A stretch of 64,000 nt of DNA from Liolophura sinensis (GCF_032854445.1 NC_088304.1:16343850-16407849); one strand, 5' to 3'. Counted from the first letter of the stretch, positions 32,325 through 45,000 are shown. Notes: generated by a model from the letters alone, not told the origin. A program made the numbers and translations.

Positions 32325-35300
32325 TCATGAGACAAACTGACCAATACAGAGGGATGAGTTTGTTCCTCCAAAACCAAAAGAGTTCGTAAGAGCTATTCTT
32401 CTGGTAGTGTCTGACCAGTTTTGTGATTGGTTAGGGACAAAGTTTAAATCTGCACACTCCGGGTCCTGATTTTTCAGGTTAATGGTAGGGGGAATAACTC
32501 CTGTGTGACAAGCCAAAAGGGTGAAAATGGCTTCCACACTTCCAGCCCCGCCCAAAAGATGTCCAACTGCTCCCTTTGAGGAGGACACAGCAAGATTCCC
32601 AGCACGTTCTTGGAAAACTGATTGGATTGCTTGACTTTCAGCAATGTCGCCAAGTGGAGTTGACGTGGCGTGTGCATTGATGTAGCCAACCTCTTCTGCT
32701 TCAATCCCAGCATCCTTCAGGGCTCCCATCATGCATTGCTGTGCCCCAATTCCGTCAGCCCTGGGTGCTGTTAAGTGATGAGCATCACCAGACAGTCCAT
32801 ATCCCATAATTTCTCCATAGATACTGGCGCCTCGTTTCCAAGCATGCTCTAAGTTCTCCAACACGACCATTCCAGAGCCCTCGGACATGACAAAACCGTC
32901 ACGCCCTTTGTCGAATGGACGAGATGATTGCTCTGGAGTGTCATTGTAACGTGTGCTCAGCGCCTTCAAGCGACTGAACCCGGCCATTGACAAGGGTCCT
33001 ATCACAGCCTCTGTACTTCCTGCAACCATCACATCCGCATCACCTCGCTGGATCATCTTGAAGGCATCTCCAATGGAATGGACACCTGTTGTACAGGCAG
33101 TAGACACGGAATGGTTTGGTCCCTGAAGGGAAAAAGGGATTGGTGACCTTAATACTTGAATGTTCACTTGACCATAACATGTCCGGACCAGTGGTGGGGG
33201 TGGAGGAGTTAAAATAAGAATGGGCAACGTTAAAATAAAAACGCAGCTCTTCAGAGAATAGCCCCACCAGTTTACTTGCATGTGGTCATGTAACAGAAAC
33301 GCACATGGACAGATGAAATTTGAATGTAAAATGATTGATGAGAGCATAATGTCAAATACAGTGAATTTGTTTGATGAGAAATTATAGCAATGGGAATTTC
33401 TAAGTGCGAAATGTATGTTGTCCAACCAAATGACAATCTCAAACCAGCTGAAATGCAGTAATGACATCACCAGAATGTGAACACCTTGACAGTGCCACCA
33501 TAATAACATCACCAAAATGAGAACACCTTGACAGTGCCACAATGATGACATCACCTGAATATGAACACCTTCACACTGCCACAGTAATGACATCACCAGA
33601 ATGTGAACACCTTCACAGTGATAAAGTAATTACATCACCAGAATGAGAACACCTTCACAGGGCCACAGTAATGACATCACCAGAATGAGAACACCTTGAC
33701 AGTGCCACAGTAATGACATCACCAGAATGCGAACACCTTGACAGTGTCACAGTAATGACATCATCAGAATGTGAACACCTTGACAGTGACACAGTAATGA
33801 CATCACCAGAAGGAGAACACCTTGACAGTGCCACAGTAATGACATCACCAGAATGAGAACACCTTGACAGTGCCACAGTGATGACATCACCAAAATGTGA
33901 ACACCCTGACAGTGTCACAGTAATGACATCACCAGAATGAGAACACCTTTACAGTGCCACAGTAATAACATCACCAAAATGAGAACACCTTTACAGTGAC
34001 ACAGTAATAACATCACCAAAGTGAGAACACGCTTACAGTACCACAGTGATGACATCACCAGAATGAGAACACCTTGACAGTGACACAGTAAAAACATCAT
34101 CGGATTGTGAACACCTTGATAGTGCCACAGTAATGACATCACCAGAATGAGAACACCTTAACACTTACACAATAATAACATCACCAGAGTGAGAAAACCT
34201 TTACAGTGCCACAGTGATGACATTACCAGAATGTGAACACCTTGACAGTGCCACAATGATGACATCACCAGAATGTCAACACCTTGACAGTGCCACAGTA
34301 ATGACAACACCAGAATGAGAACACCTTCACAGGGCCACGGTAATGACATCACTAGAATGAGAACACCTTGACAGTGCCACAGTAATGACATCACCAGAAT
34401 GTGAACACCTTGACAGTGCCACAGTGATAACATCACCAGAATGAGAACACCTTGACAGTGCCACAGTAATGAAATCACCAGAATGAGAAAACCTTGACAG
34501 TACCAAAGTAATGACATCACCAAAATGAGAACACCTTTACAGTGCCACAGTAATAACATCACAACAGTGAGAACATCTTAACAGTGACACAGTAATAACA
34601 TCACCACAGTGAGAACACCTTGAGTGAGTGAGCGCTTGGGGTTTAACGTCGTACTCAACAATTTTTCAGTCATACGACGACGATGAGAACACCTTGACAG
34701 TGCCACAATGATGACATCACCAGAATGTGAACACCTTCACAGTGCCACAGTAATTACATCACCAGAATATGAACAACTCGACAGTGCCACAGTAATGAGA
34801 TTCCACCAGTGCCATTGTGGTGGCATAATCATGACGTCCTGTGTCACAGTGATGAAATCACAAAAATGGGGACATCAATGAAAACTTATCACCATAACAG
34901 GGGCCTCCGTGGCTTGGTTAGCAAGCTAGTGCAGCACAATGACCCAGGCGCCTCTCACCAATGCAGTTGCTGTGAGTCCACCTCATGCTGGCTTCCTCTC
35001 TGGCCATGTGTGGGAAGTTCTGCTAGCAACCTGCGGATGGTTGTGGGTTTCCCCCGTGCTCTGCCCGGTTTCCTCTCACCAAAATGCTGGCTGCCATCGT
35101 ATAAGTGAAATATTCTTGAGTACGGCATAAAACATCAATGAAATAAAATAAATAAATAAATCGCCATAACAGTGATGATCCCACCATAACATAGCAACAC
35201 CATGACAGTGGTACCAAAACAGCATCACAGTGATGATCACATCATAACACAGCAACACCACAGTGATGATCCCACCATAATATAGTAACACCATGACAGT

Positions 35301-38300
35301 GGTACCATAACAGCACTACAGTGATGATCCCATCATAACATAGTAACACCATGACAGTGGTACCATAACAGCACCACAGTGATGATCCCACCACAATACA
35401 ACACCATAACAGTGGTACCATAACAGCACCACAGGGATGATCCCACGATAACAGCAACACCACGACAGTGGTACCATAACAGCACCACAGTGATGATCCC
35501 ACCATAATACAGTAACACCATGACAGTGGTACCTAACAGCTCCACAGTGATGATCCCACCATAATAGCAACATCATGTCTGTGGTACCATAACAGCATCG
35601 CAGCGATGATCCCACCACAATAGCAACATCATGTTCGTGGCACCATAACAGCACCACAGTGATGATCCCACCATGATAGCAACATCATGTCCGTGGTACC
35701 ATAATAGCACAACAGTGATGATCCCACCATAATATAGTAACACCATGACAGTGGTACCATAACAGCACCCCAGTGATGATCCCACCATAATAGCAACACC
35801 ATGGCAGTGTACCATAACAGCACCACAGTGGTGATCCCACCATAATACAGTGACACCATGACAGTGGTGCCATAACAGCACCACAGTGATGATCCCACCA
35901 TAAAATAGTAACACCATGACAGTGGTACCATAACAGCATTGCAGTGATACTCCTGCCAGAATATCTCACACCGACACCACCAAAATGCTAACTGCATGAC
36001 ACCTTCACCACCTTGAGAGAAACATCCAAAACCCCCTACTATGAGAAGTCACCAGCATCACCATGACCCAATCTGGGTAACTTTACCTGTAGCCCATGCT
36101 TAACGCTAACCCAACCAGCTGCCATGTTTGTCAGTATGGTTGGGATAAAATATGGACTGATTTTGTTGTATCCTTTCACCCGAAGAGCAAGCCCAGCGTC
36201 AACAATGACATCTAAATCACACATACCCAGCCCAATGGCCACACCTAAAACAAAACAACACGAGAATGTGAGAAAAAAAATGAACATGGCTAAAAAACTT
36301 GGCCTATCCCATTATGGTGAGCGTCCTATCATGGAATAATCAGAAAAGTTGCTAAAGAGAAACAATAATGGTGCTGATTGGTTAGTGTGTGAGACAGGCA
36401 AGTCTCGGCGATGCTGAATTTGAATTTGATTTATTCCCTGTGCACTGAAGCATGACTAAGCAACATGTAAAAGTTTAAGCAAGGATCTACTGTCTTCAGC
36501 CTGTCAGCATGGATTCTCAATGTGACTTCAGACTGAGCCTGGATCTCCTGCTTATGAGGAGGATACTTGAACACGTTGACAAGCGCAAAGCTTATAATAT
36601 TGTCAGCTTAGTCAATGATATTAATGTGAATACAATCCAGAAGAATGACAATATCATCATGGATTCTCAATGTGACTTCACACTGAGCCTGGATCTCCTG
36701 CTTATGAGGAGGATACTTTAACATGTTGACAAGCGCAAAGCTTATAATGTTGTTAGCTTAGTTGATGATATTAATGTGAATTCAATCAATAAGAATGAAA
36801 ATATTCTTTTTCTAAATTGACCAAGAGGAACAGAGAATAAAATGACATTAACCTGATCTCCGTTGATCTGCTTCGGAAATGGGTTTCCAGTTGGCCTGTA
36901 TCAAGGCTTCACTGGCAGCTGCTAAAGCATAGGCTGATGCCAGCGACATGTGTCGCTGGTCAGCAGGGGGAACAATTCTGTCCAGGTTCAGTTGGCCTGG
37001 ACTGTGCCCTCTTGGCACGTATCCACAGACCTTGCTTGGAATTTTATCAAATCCTGTAACCCAGAGCAGAGGTATATATAAAGTGAAGAATCCCCACCTA
37101 GGTCATATGTTGGCAGCAACCATTTGTATCAATACCTGATGCGAGTACAATCATGTCTATGACAATATACATCACACTCTCCATGTAAAAATTCATTAAC
37201 ATCCATAAAAACTACCTATTACAATTTATGGCACTAATTTTCAACTGATCCAGCAGAAGATAGTGAAAAGTGACAGCTGTATTTGAGAAGTGATCAACAC
37301 CCAGTCATCTGCAGCAAGCACAGTTCATTTGAACCAAATTAAGAAATGTCTCCAAAGCACAAAATGAGAGCAGTAAATACTGATAGCAGAAAGAACAATG
37401 CTAATGGATTATCATTTGTTTAGCTTTATTGCAGCTGGTGCCAACTTCTTTAAGTAACATTTCTGCATGGATACTTCACATGTAGAGTAAACAGCCACAC
37501 CAAAACTTCCTTTAAAAAAAAAGCTGGCCTCTTTAAAACAGGTTGAATGATGTACCACTTTAACGGGATCAGCTTTCAAGACAGCTAGTTGGAATTTCTC
37601 TTAGAACAATTAATACAGTACTGGTATTCAAATCCTGGTCTGACCCAAATAGCACTGCTTAAACAATGACACTACTCACTTCAAGGTGCTTGAGAATTTT
37701 TTCTTATGAATGGAAGAAACCTGCGTACCTCCAGTGCCCATAGTAAACCAACAGTTGCAGTTGAAACAGTGACAGCTGGATTTGAACACGCCACCTTGGT
37801 CAATTAAGGACTTGTTAGTCACAGCCAGCTTGTGCTTTCACCATCTGAACCAGCGAGCTCCCAATCCAGATGTAGTTTCACCATGTGGTGAATTCAATTT
37901 CCAAAACAACCTTGATATTCAACCTCACTGTTTGTATATTTCAAGTACCGCTATGTATTAATTTCAGAATTGCTGAAATTAACCGAATTAACCTTAATCT
38001 ATTTGTTTGTTTGATTGGTGTTTTACGCCCTACTCAAGAATATTTCGCGCATACGACGGCGACCAGCATAGGGTAGGAGGAAACCGGGCACAGCTGGGGG
38101 AAATCTATGACCATCCGGAGTAGCCTCAATAAACATGCCGAAAACATTTGAGTAGACTCAATACAATCCCCCAAAGGCGTGCAGCGTGGTGATTACGAAA
38201 AAGTGAACACCTTCGAAGTGAGTGCGTGTTATTCCACATTCGCCATCAGTCAACCGTTTCCACACATGTTCTGTGCCTACTCCCAAACACGTCACGAGTC

Positions 38301-38376
38301 CCATGCCAGTCACAACAACTCGTCGAACTTTCTGACCAGTGAAAGTGCAAAACCGACTTGCAGCAGTTGAAGACAT
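32325..38376 (-). CDS. OXSM: OXSM, mitochondrial 3-oxoacyl-ACP synthase (KAS II/FabF type)
   Basis: Four coding exons in transcript order: 38376-38211, 37053-36853, 36244-36087 and 33122-32325, with intron phases 1, 1 and 0. They encode 440 residues (human 459). The enzyme condenses malonyl-ACP with the growing acyl-ACP in mitochondrial type II fatty-acid synthesis, which feeds lipoate production. Residues 1-17 (Ser/Thr/Arg-rich, no acidic residues) could be a transit peptide. [10 protein letters not shown] opens the thiolase fold. The active-site Cys185 lies in VSTACTTG, His326 in [12 protein letters not shown] and His363 in [12 protein letters not shown]. The C-terminal NSFGFGGTN is intact, so the catalytic triad is complete. 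The start is the ATG 20 codons before VVVTGMG. An open frame extends from exon 4 into the intron, but the acceptor at 33123-33125 and the [10 protein letters not shown] alignment set the boundary. The last intron (33123-36086) is largely minisatellite. Confidence 0.97.
33450..34890. repeat. 42-bp minisatellite in OXSM intron 3, block 1
   Basis: About 32 copies of a 42-bp unit with the core CAGTGCCACAGTAATGACAT followed by CACCAGAATGAGAACACCTTGA. The array is interrupted at 34624-34683 by a SINE fragment and becomes irregular after about 34790. On the OXSM strand each unit reads CAAGGTGTTC, which resembles a 5' splice site. Confidence 0.95.
34624..34683 (+). mobile_element. 60-bp SINE family 2 head inserted into the minisatellite
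   Basis: Begins with GTGAGTGAGCGCTTGGGGTT and continues TAACGTCGTACTCAACAATT to ACGACGACGA. This matches the head at 22845 and the reversed end of 45531-45832. It is flanked by the 14-bp duplication TGAGAACACCTTGA (34610-34623 and 34684-34697). The duplicated bases are part of a minisatellite unit, so the insertion post-dates array growth. Confidence 0.8.
34901..35159 (+). mobile_element. Full-length SINE family 1
   Basis: Starts GGGCCTCCGTGGCTTGGTTA (A-box region, with a small deletion relative to other copies). It continues through GCTGTGAGTCCACCTCATGC (B-box region), GCAACCTGCGGATGGTTGTG, CTCTGCCCGGTTTCCTCTCA and GAAATATTCTTGAGTACGGC, to an AATAAATAAATAAA tail. It is flanked by ATCACCATAACAG (34888-34900) and ATCGCCATAACAG (35160-35172), a 13-bp target-site duplication with one change. 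Confidence 0.9.
35160..35960. repeat. 52- to 58-bp minisatellite in OXSM intron 3, block 2
   Basis: About 14 copies with the core CAGTGGTACCATAACAGCAC followed by CACAGTGATGATCCCACCAT, AATATAGTAACACCATGA. The unit length varies because the AATATAGTA part is often lost. It resembles block 1 in the order CACAGTRATGA, CACCA or CCACCA, AACACC, TGACAGTG, so the two blocks look like diverged forms of one array, now separated by a SINE. Confidence 0.93.
36508..36805 (+). repeat. 151-bp tandem duplication in OXSM intron 2
   Basis: Two adjacent copies start at GCATGGATTCTCAATGTGAC (36508) and at 36658 and are about 93% identical. Copy 1 is open in one frame ([20 protein letters not shown] and onward) into copy 2, where a one-base change makes TAA after MRRIL. 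I recognise no protein family. Confidence 0.88.
37690..37815 (-). mobile_element. Possible family 3 SINE fragment
   Basis: GGAAGAAACCTGCGTACCTC, CAGTGACAGCTGGATTTGAACAC and CACCTTGG resemble the GGAGGAAACC ... TTTGAACCCGC layout of 30100-30400, but the match is weak. It lies in OXSM intron 1. Confidence 0.35.
38002..38120 (-). mobile_element. SINE family 1, 3' half
   Basis: TTTGTTTGTTTGATTGGTGT is followed by TTTACGCCCTACTCAAGAAT, GCGACCAGCATAGGGTAGGA, GAAACCGGGCACAGCTGGGG and GACCATCCGGA. It is truncated there and lies in OXSM intron 1, 90 bp from exon 1. Confidence 0.82.
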
Positions 38377-39038
38377 TGCGAAAATATCAGTTTTTGTAAC
38401 TGGCGAGAAAGAATTTTGAATGCTAAAATAGATTCAAATCAAATGTTTGTCAAATTTTCATGGGATCCGCCATTTTTATGTGGGTCTTTTATGTGTTGAC
38501 GCGAGTAGCTGTCAAAATGGGTCATATACAAAATGCTGACCGTGACCGAATACATCATAATTGGTAAAATGCGGAATTCCATTAACAAGAAACGTGATGT
38601 TATGGCGAAAAGTTTTAGGCAATGTAAATTTAACATATTACTGAACAGATGAAATGAAAGAGGCCACCATATACAGGGTTGGCTTTCTTCCACAGACCAG
38701 TGGTACTAATGTTTAGACTAAAGGTGATTTGTAATGGTGTGTTTAGAAAAAAAAAAAAAAGACCAGCTTTGTTCATGAACTGCCTTTCTAGTCTTACATT
38801 GTTCGTTCCATAGATCTAAAGTTAAGAAAAGACTCATTCAATGCCAGGTTCATTCTTTGAGTTAGCGTATAAACGAATGTCTAATAATAGCCAATCAGAG
38901 TGCTAGAAAATATGCCGCCCGGATCGTGGATTGCGTCTATAGTTTACACGAAGGCAAGGCAACCAACTTCTCTGTCTTCAAGAATTGGACGTTGTCTTCA
39001 ACAAGTGCCTTTCAGTTTTAAAAACACCAACCGTAAAC
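38377..39038. promoter_or_regulatory. Divergent promoter region of OXSM (-) and the WD40 gene (+)
   Basis: The start codons are 662 bp apart on opposite strands. A textbook CCAAT box (GCCAATCAGAG) lies at 38890-38900, about 150 bp before the WD40 start and 515 bp from the OXSM start. I see no TATA box. A poly-A tract at about 38748-38760 lies between them. Confidence 0.5.
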
Positions 39039-42000
39039 ATGTTTGTGTTATCTCCCAGATCGTCTGCCAGTCTGTCTTCCTCGAGGACAATGAGCGACGT
39101 AGATGAGTTAGATTCCGTTATAAAAGCCAACGCTGGGCCTAGCCTCGAGGGGAACCTGCGATTACTGGACACCATGTAAGGATTGCCGGTTAAATCTTTG
39201 ACCGTTCGTTATTTGCTCTGTCACAACAATTCTTATTTGTTTCATACCCAAACCGTTTCGTCCCCAATCATCTCCTATACAAGATATTTATGGTGTACTT
39301 AATAACCTCTTTTCAAGCAAGTGGTATTTCTAGTCCATCTGAATGGTGCGCTATTTAAAAAGTCTGACTTTCCCCACCTGTTAGGGACCATGGTGCAGAT
39401 TTCAAATTCTCATCTCCAATCTAACTCACGAGCGAGGCTTTCCGCCAGCTTTAAGTGCCTTAAAGTATCAATTACTTTTAACTGAGGCCAACTTTTCAGG
39501 CATGAAAATGAAATTTGACTACTCTAATTTATATTTGTTATGGCACTCACATAGTCATGGATTGCTCCCATTCACACTGGTAGGAAGCATCATAACATTT
39601 TGGAAAACTGTCAATTACTAACCTTCCCAGCCTGTTCAGTCACTGCTTTACAATATTAAGGGTCCTAGACTGCCAGACAGATAAACTACCGATCTTTCTA
39701 TCATTTCAAAGGTAAATATCTATCCACATTTCAGTGAATTCAACTTCTCCACTCACTTGCACTGTACGAAGATGTTCGCAAATGACAGAGCTTGTAAAGT
39801 TGTTCTGCTGCCAGTTATAACTGAGTCGCTTCTTGTTATCTTGTTCACTATGGTCTTTGAAATTGTGTGAGTTATCCCCAAAAGCATTCCCACTTGAGAG
39901 TGTAGTTGTAATCTGTATTGTTCACTTTTCCGAGCTTACTGAATATGTATGCGCTGTTATGTAAGCTGTCTGCATGTACTGATTGAAAGCTAGACAGCTG
40001 ATGATGTATCTTATGGAAATCTCCAAGTCACGTGTCCTCGAGAACAGTCTACTTAGTCCTTTCTGATTTCTGCCAGTTTGGAGTTGTGGCTCTGTATGCT
40101 AATTTGGTACGTTAGTACATTGTCAGATCAGTTGAGACAGGCATGTTCTAAAAAAGTCTTACATTGGCTCTTTAGTTTGAATTCTTGGGTATTACTCAGA
40201 TTACAAGCAGATGTAAAAGAATGGATGAACGGTCAGTTTAACCGCCCATATCTTAAAAACATTGGATAGACATAGGAAGTAATGAATGCACACTTGCGTG
40301 AACAGCAAGAATTTTGTTACCAAATAAAGATCACAAAGGCTGCATGAATTGTTCTCAGGCTGTGAGTGAATTTGTGGCTGTTGTTATTGCTGTAAATCTC
40401 ATTGTTCACTCTGAGATTGACAAGTGACAGGTCATTACTGACGGTACAGTTTGAGTAGTGCTTACCTGTCACATTCCACTGCATAACAACAGTGTGGATA
40501 ATTGATCATCTGTGGATATGTGCAGAACTATTCAACAGTTTCACACTTACCTGTCAGTGTTAAGGTTGTGTTATAATTCTGTACATGTAGGTACATGTAA
40601 CTACACTACCGTGGGGCCTCCATGGCTCAGTTGGTTAGCGCACTAGCGCAGCGAAATGGCCCAGGAGTCTCTCACCACTGCGGTCGCTGTGAGTTCAAGT
40701 CCAGCTCATGCTGGCTTCCTCTCCGGCCGTACATGGAAGGTCTGCCAGCAACCTGTGGATGGCCGTGGGTTTCCCCCGGGCTGTGCCCGGTTTCCATCCA
40801 CCATAATGCTGGCCGCCGTCGTTTAAGTGAAATATTCTTGTGTACGGTGTAAAACACCAATCAAATAAATAATTAAATACACTACTGTGTATGTTATGGA
40901 AGGAAACAACATAACATACATGTACACAATAATAACAATAAATAGGATGTAAACAGGAATTTTGTGTCAATATCACAAAGCTAACAGCCTCCACTAACTG
41001 TAACATCCTCTGATGAAGTGCCATCTGCTAGTCCATTTTCTGGACACATTGTATTAATCCTTATAGTTTTCCTCCTTGCCCTACCAACAATGATAGTTGT
41101 CAGTGATCTGTTGAATCAGGTCATGGCACACCTGTTCAGTTGGGTGGAGGCCTTGTGCTTACCCGGTACCAACCACACTACTTGTCTGTCTCTCGCTTCT
41201 CAGAATGTTGCAAGGCTGATGTTGTAGCAGTTGACCTTTGATAACTAAACTGCGCTTAGTAACAAGAGAATGCTCTTTTTCATTAAACTCATTCCATCGT
41301 GTTTATCATTGTGTAAACAAATTCCAGAACGTGGTGTGTCTTGATTCGCTAACCAGTGTTGATTGACTTCAGTCTAATACCATGCATGTAATAAATAATG
41401 CCGCCTTGAGCATTATTGGCTGTTATGCACGTAGTCACTGTTTATAGCATGCAGTTTACATGGAGACCATTAAACAGAGCATGGGAAGCAGCTGAGACAT
41501 TTTGGTATCATTTGGGACACCTGGTCTGCTCCTTAAAGCTGATATAAATGTAAATTTAGTAGCAACAGCTGGCTTTTCTTTCTACATGGTTAGCCCATCT
41601 AAAGAACAAACCCTTACTTTAAAAAAAAAAATGAGATTAATGTACATGTAATTCTTTGCTCTCAACGCTGCTTATATCTGTCCTAAAAATTGGATGAATT
41701 AGATACATGTACTAAAAGTTTTTGCTGCCTGTTTTGCCTTTAAAATATGTTTCACCTTTCTGCTTAAAATGGCAACTTTCTTCACAATTTTTGCATTTAA
41801 ATAAATTTTTGGGTGAAAAAATTTTGTCTGTAGAATGGACCGAAGTCATGGATGTGCTGATACACTGTAGGTACAACACAGAGAAAGTATTGATGTTGAT
41901 TAATATGGAGTTTTATAGACTGTGACACTGAGTATGGACTGGTGCCAATTCGTGGTGGGCCTGTAGAATTCTATATCATCTAAAAGTCATATAACTGCAG

Positions 42001-45000
42001 TATTCAACAACTATCAAACCAAATTTTGATGAGCTAGTAATTCTACAGTCACTATATCATGCTTTATGAGGCCTGAAGGTGGCTGTCAAAAACAGACTAA
42101 TGATATGAATTAAAAATGAAGTATTGTTTTGTAGAGACTGTCCAGCGGTGGTAATGTGCTGTAGGTTCTCTGTAGATGGCAAACGACTGGCTGTGGGATT
42201 AGCAGATGGCTCCATTAAGGTAGTATGATGTACTTGTGTACAATCAGATACATGTAGTAAATCTGGTGTAAATCCATCAGAAAATGGAGTTCATGCTAGT
42301 AGATGAGAGTTAACACGTAAATGACTCAAATCCTTTGGCTCAAATCAGCATTTAGTCATCTAAGCTACATGTATGTGTAATGTACAGCTGTCTGGATTTG
42401 GCCTAGACAAAACTTTTGACATAGTTTATGCACTCTATCTTGAAAATCATGGAAATAAAAATTCTTTTTTGAGCATTGTTTATTTGCATGAGATAATGTT
42501 AGAATGTAGATTTGTTTTTTGCACATAGATTTATGGGACGACATTGTCTGAGAGCAGTCAGATGTTGTACAGTCTTGTGGATGATGACACGCTCAGGTGG
42601 AGGCTTCCTGTCACACAAATACGCTTCAAGCACTTCACTGACACTGATAAAGTGGAGCACACACATATCCTTGTGGCAACTTGTGAGTATGTCAGAACAT
42701 GAGCACACATATCCTCATGGCAACTTGTGAGTATGTCAGAATATGAGCACACACATATCCCCATGGCAACTTGTGAGTATGTCAGAATATGAGCACACAT
42801 ATCCTCATGGCAACTTGTGAGTATGTCAGAATATGAGCACACATATCCTCATGGCAACTTGTGAGTATGTCAGAACTTGAGCACACATATCCTCCTGGCA
42901 ACTTGTGAGTATGTCAGAATATGAGCACACACATATCCCCATGGCAACTTGTGAGTATGTCAGAATATGAGCACACATATCCTCATGGCAACTTGTGAGT
43001 ATGTCAGAATATGAGCACAGACATATCCTCACGGCTGCATGTGAGTATGTCAGAGCATGAGCACGCACATATCCTCATGGCAACTTGTGAGTATGTCAGA
43101 GTATGAGCATATACATATCCCCATGGCAGCTTGAGAGTATGTCAGAGCATGAACACACACATATCCCCATGGCAACTTGTGAGTATGTCAGAATAGGAGC
43201 ACACATATATCCTCATGGCTGCATGTGAGTATGTCAGAGCATGAGCACACACATATCCTCATGGCCACTTGTGAGTATGTCAGAATATGAGCACACATAT
43301 ATCCTCATGGCTACATGTGAGTATGTCAGAATATGAGCACACACATATATCTTCATGGCAACTTGTGAGTATGTCAGAATATGAGCACACATATATCCTC
43401 ATGGCTACATGTGAGTATGTCAGAATATGAGCACACACATATATCTTCATGGCAACTTGTGAGTATGTCAGAATATGAGCACACATTTATCCTCATGCCT
43501 GCATGTGAGTATATCAGAGCATACACATATCCCCATGGCAACTTGTGAGTATGTCAGAATATGAGTACACATTTATCCTCATGGCTGCATGTGAGTATGT
43601 CAGAACATGGGCACAGACATATCCTCCTGGCAACTTGTGATAATGTCAGAACATGAGCACACACACAGATACCCTTATGGCAACTTGTGAGTATGTCAGA
43701 ACATGAGCTTATTCATACATATCCATAGGACAACCTGGAAATAAAGATCAGAATATGAGCCCACATAAATATCCACATGTCATTTTGTCAGTGCTTCAGG
43801 ATATGGGCATACACACTTTCTCTTTGCCGCTTTTATGACAAAATCTGAGCACATGCATACATTTTGCAACTTCTGAGTAGGCCAAAATTTGTACATATGC
43901 AGGACATGCCTGCTCCTCATGGCAACTTGTAAGTTGTCCGACAACTGAGGTCCTCGCTTCCTTTATATTTGAATGAAGTTTTGCTTTGCTGCAGCATGTC
44001 CTTGGCCACTGAGGTCATGTGACTGAATCTAGCTCCCACCGGCTCTGCTACAGCTTTATCAGGTGGTTTATTGGTTGGGTGATGCCTTCTTCATGTCTGA
44101 CTTTTAATCTGAACTGAATGGCTAGCAGCTCTCCAGGTATTTTAAGGTGCCCTTAAAGCCTTGAAAAGCCTACAATTGACTTTGCAAATCCGAGTGTTTT
44201 CTCACCTGGACATGATGGAAAAGCCCTGAAATTGAGACAACAGAACCAACCTGAACTGTTGTGCATAGTTCATATATACTGTCATTCTCTTATTTTTTTT
44301 CAACCATCTTTAAAATTATTTAATACACAACTGTGTGTATTCGAAAAGTAAACACTGGAAGCTCAGCTAAGTAATGTCACTTTACATGGTTTTAAACTTA
44401 CTTGACTGTAGACCATTTATTCCAAGTAACCTGGAAATATGAAGTTCTGGCCTGGAAATCCCTGGAAATATGAAATGTTTAAGGTGTATGAACCCTTTCA
44501 TTCTTCTTGGCAGATGCGTCTGGTTGTGTGAAGTTCTGGCACTACTCGTCTGGCAAGTGTGTCCATACTATTCATGAGGTCAGACAGGTGTTAACCACCT
44601 GCTCCAACCCACAAGGCAGCCTCTTCCTCACCGCTGGAGCAGATCCAGAAATTCACATCTATGATGCAGACACCAAGAAGAAGATCAGGACCTGTAAACC
44701 AAGGTACAGGTATACTTGCAGGCCATGGAAGACAGTAGGCTACCTTTTTTCCCACTCGAAGGCAACTCGGGACCTGCAAGCAGGACTGATCATTGTTGTC
44801 TTGTAGCACTTGAGAACTTTGTTACCCACAAATTTGCCCACAAATCATCATCGCAGGAATGAACAATAGAATACATAGGTTATGCCCGTGTTACTTAGGC
44901 GGGAAAGGTTCCACACAGGTCAGCAATTTAAATGTACATGTGTAGCCTTTTGGGTGGGAACAAGAAAATTTATATTTCTTTGGAAACAAATTTAGTATTT

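Noticed and set aside
33123-33596. Extension of the OXSM frame upstream of exon 4
   Set aside because: The frame runs into intron and minisatellite. The acceptor at 33123-33125 and the alignment at [10 protein letters not shown] show that coding begins at 33122.
40613-40700. tRNA gene at the SINE head
   Set aside because: A- and B-box-like motifs are present, but no cloverleaf or anticodon arm can be formed, and the same sequence recurs in many copies. It is a tRNA-derived SINE head.
43280-43486. Minus-strand ILTYSQVAM-type repeat protein
   Set aside because: Antisense of the donor-site minisatellite in WD40 intron 3.
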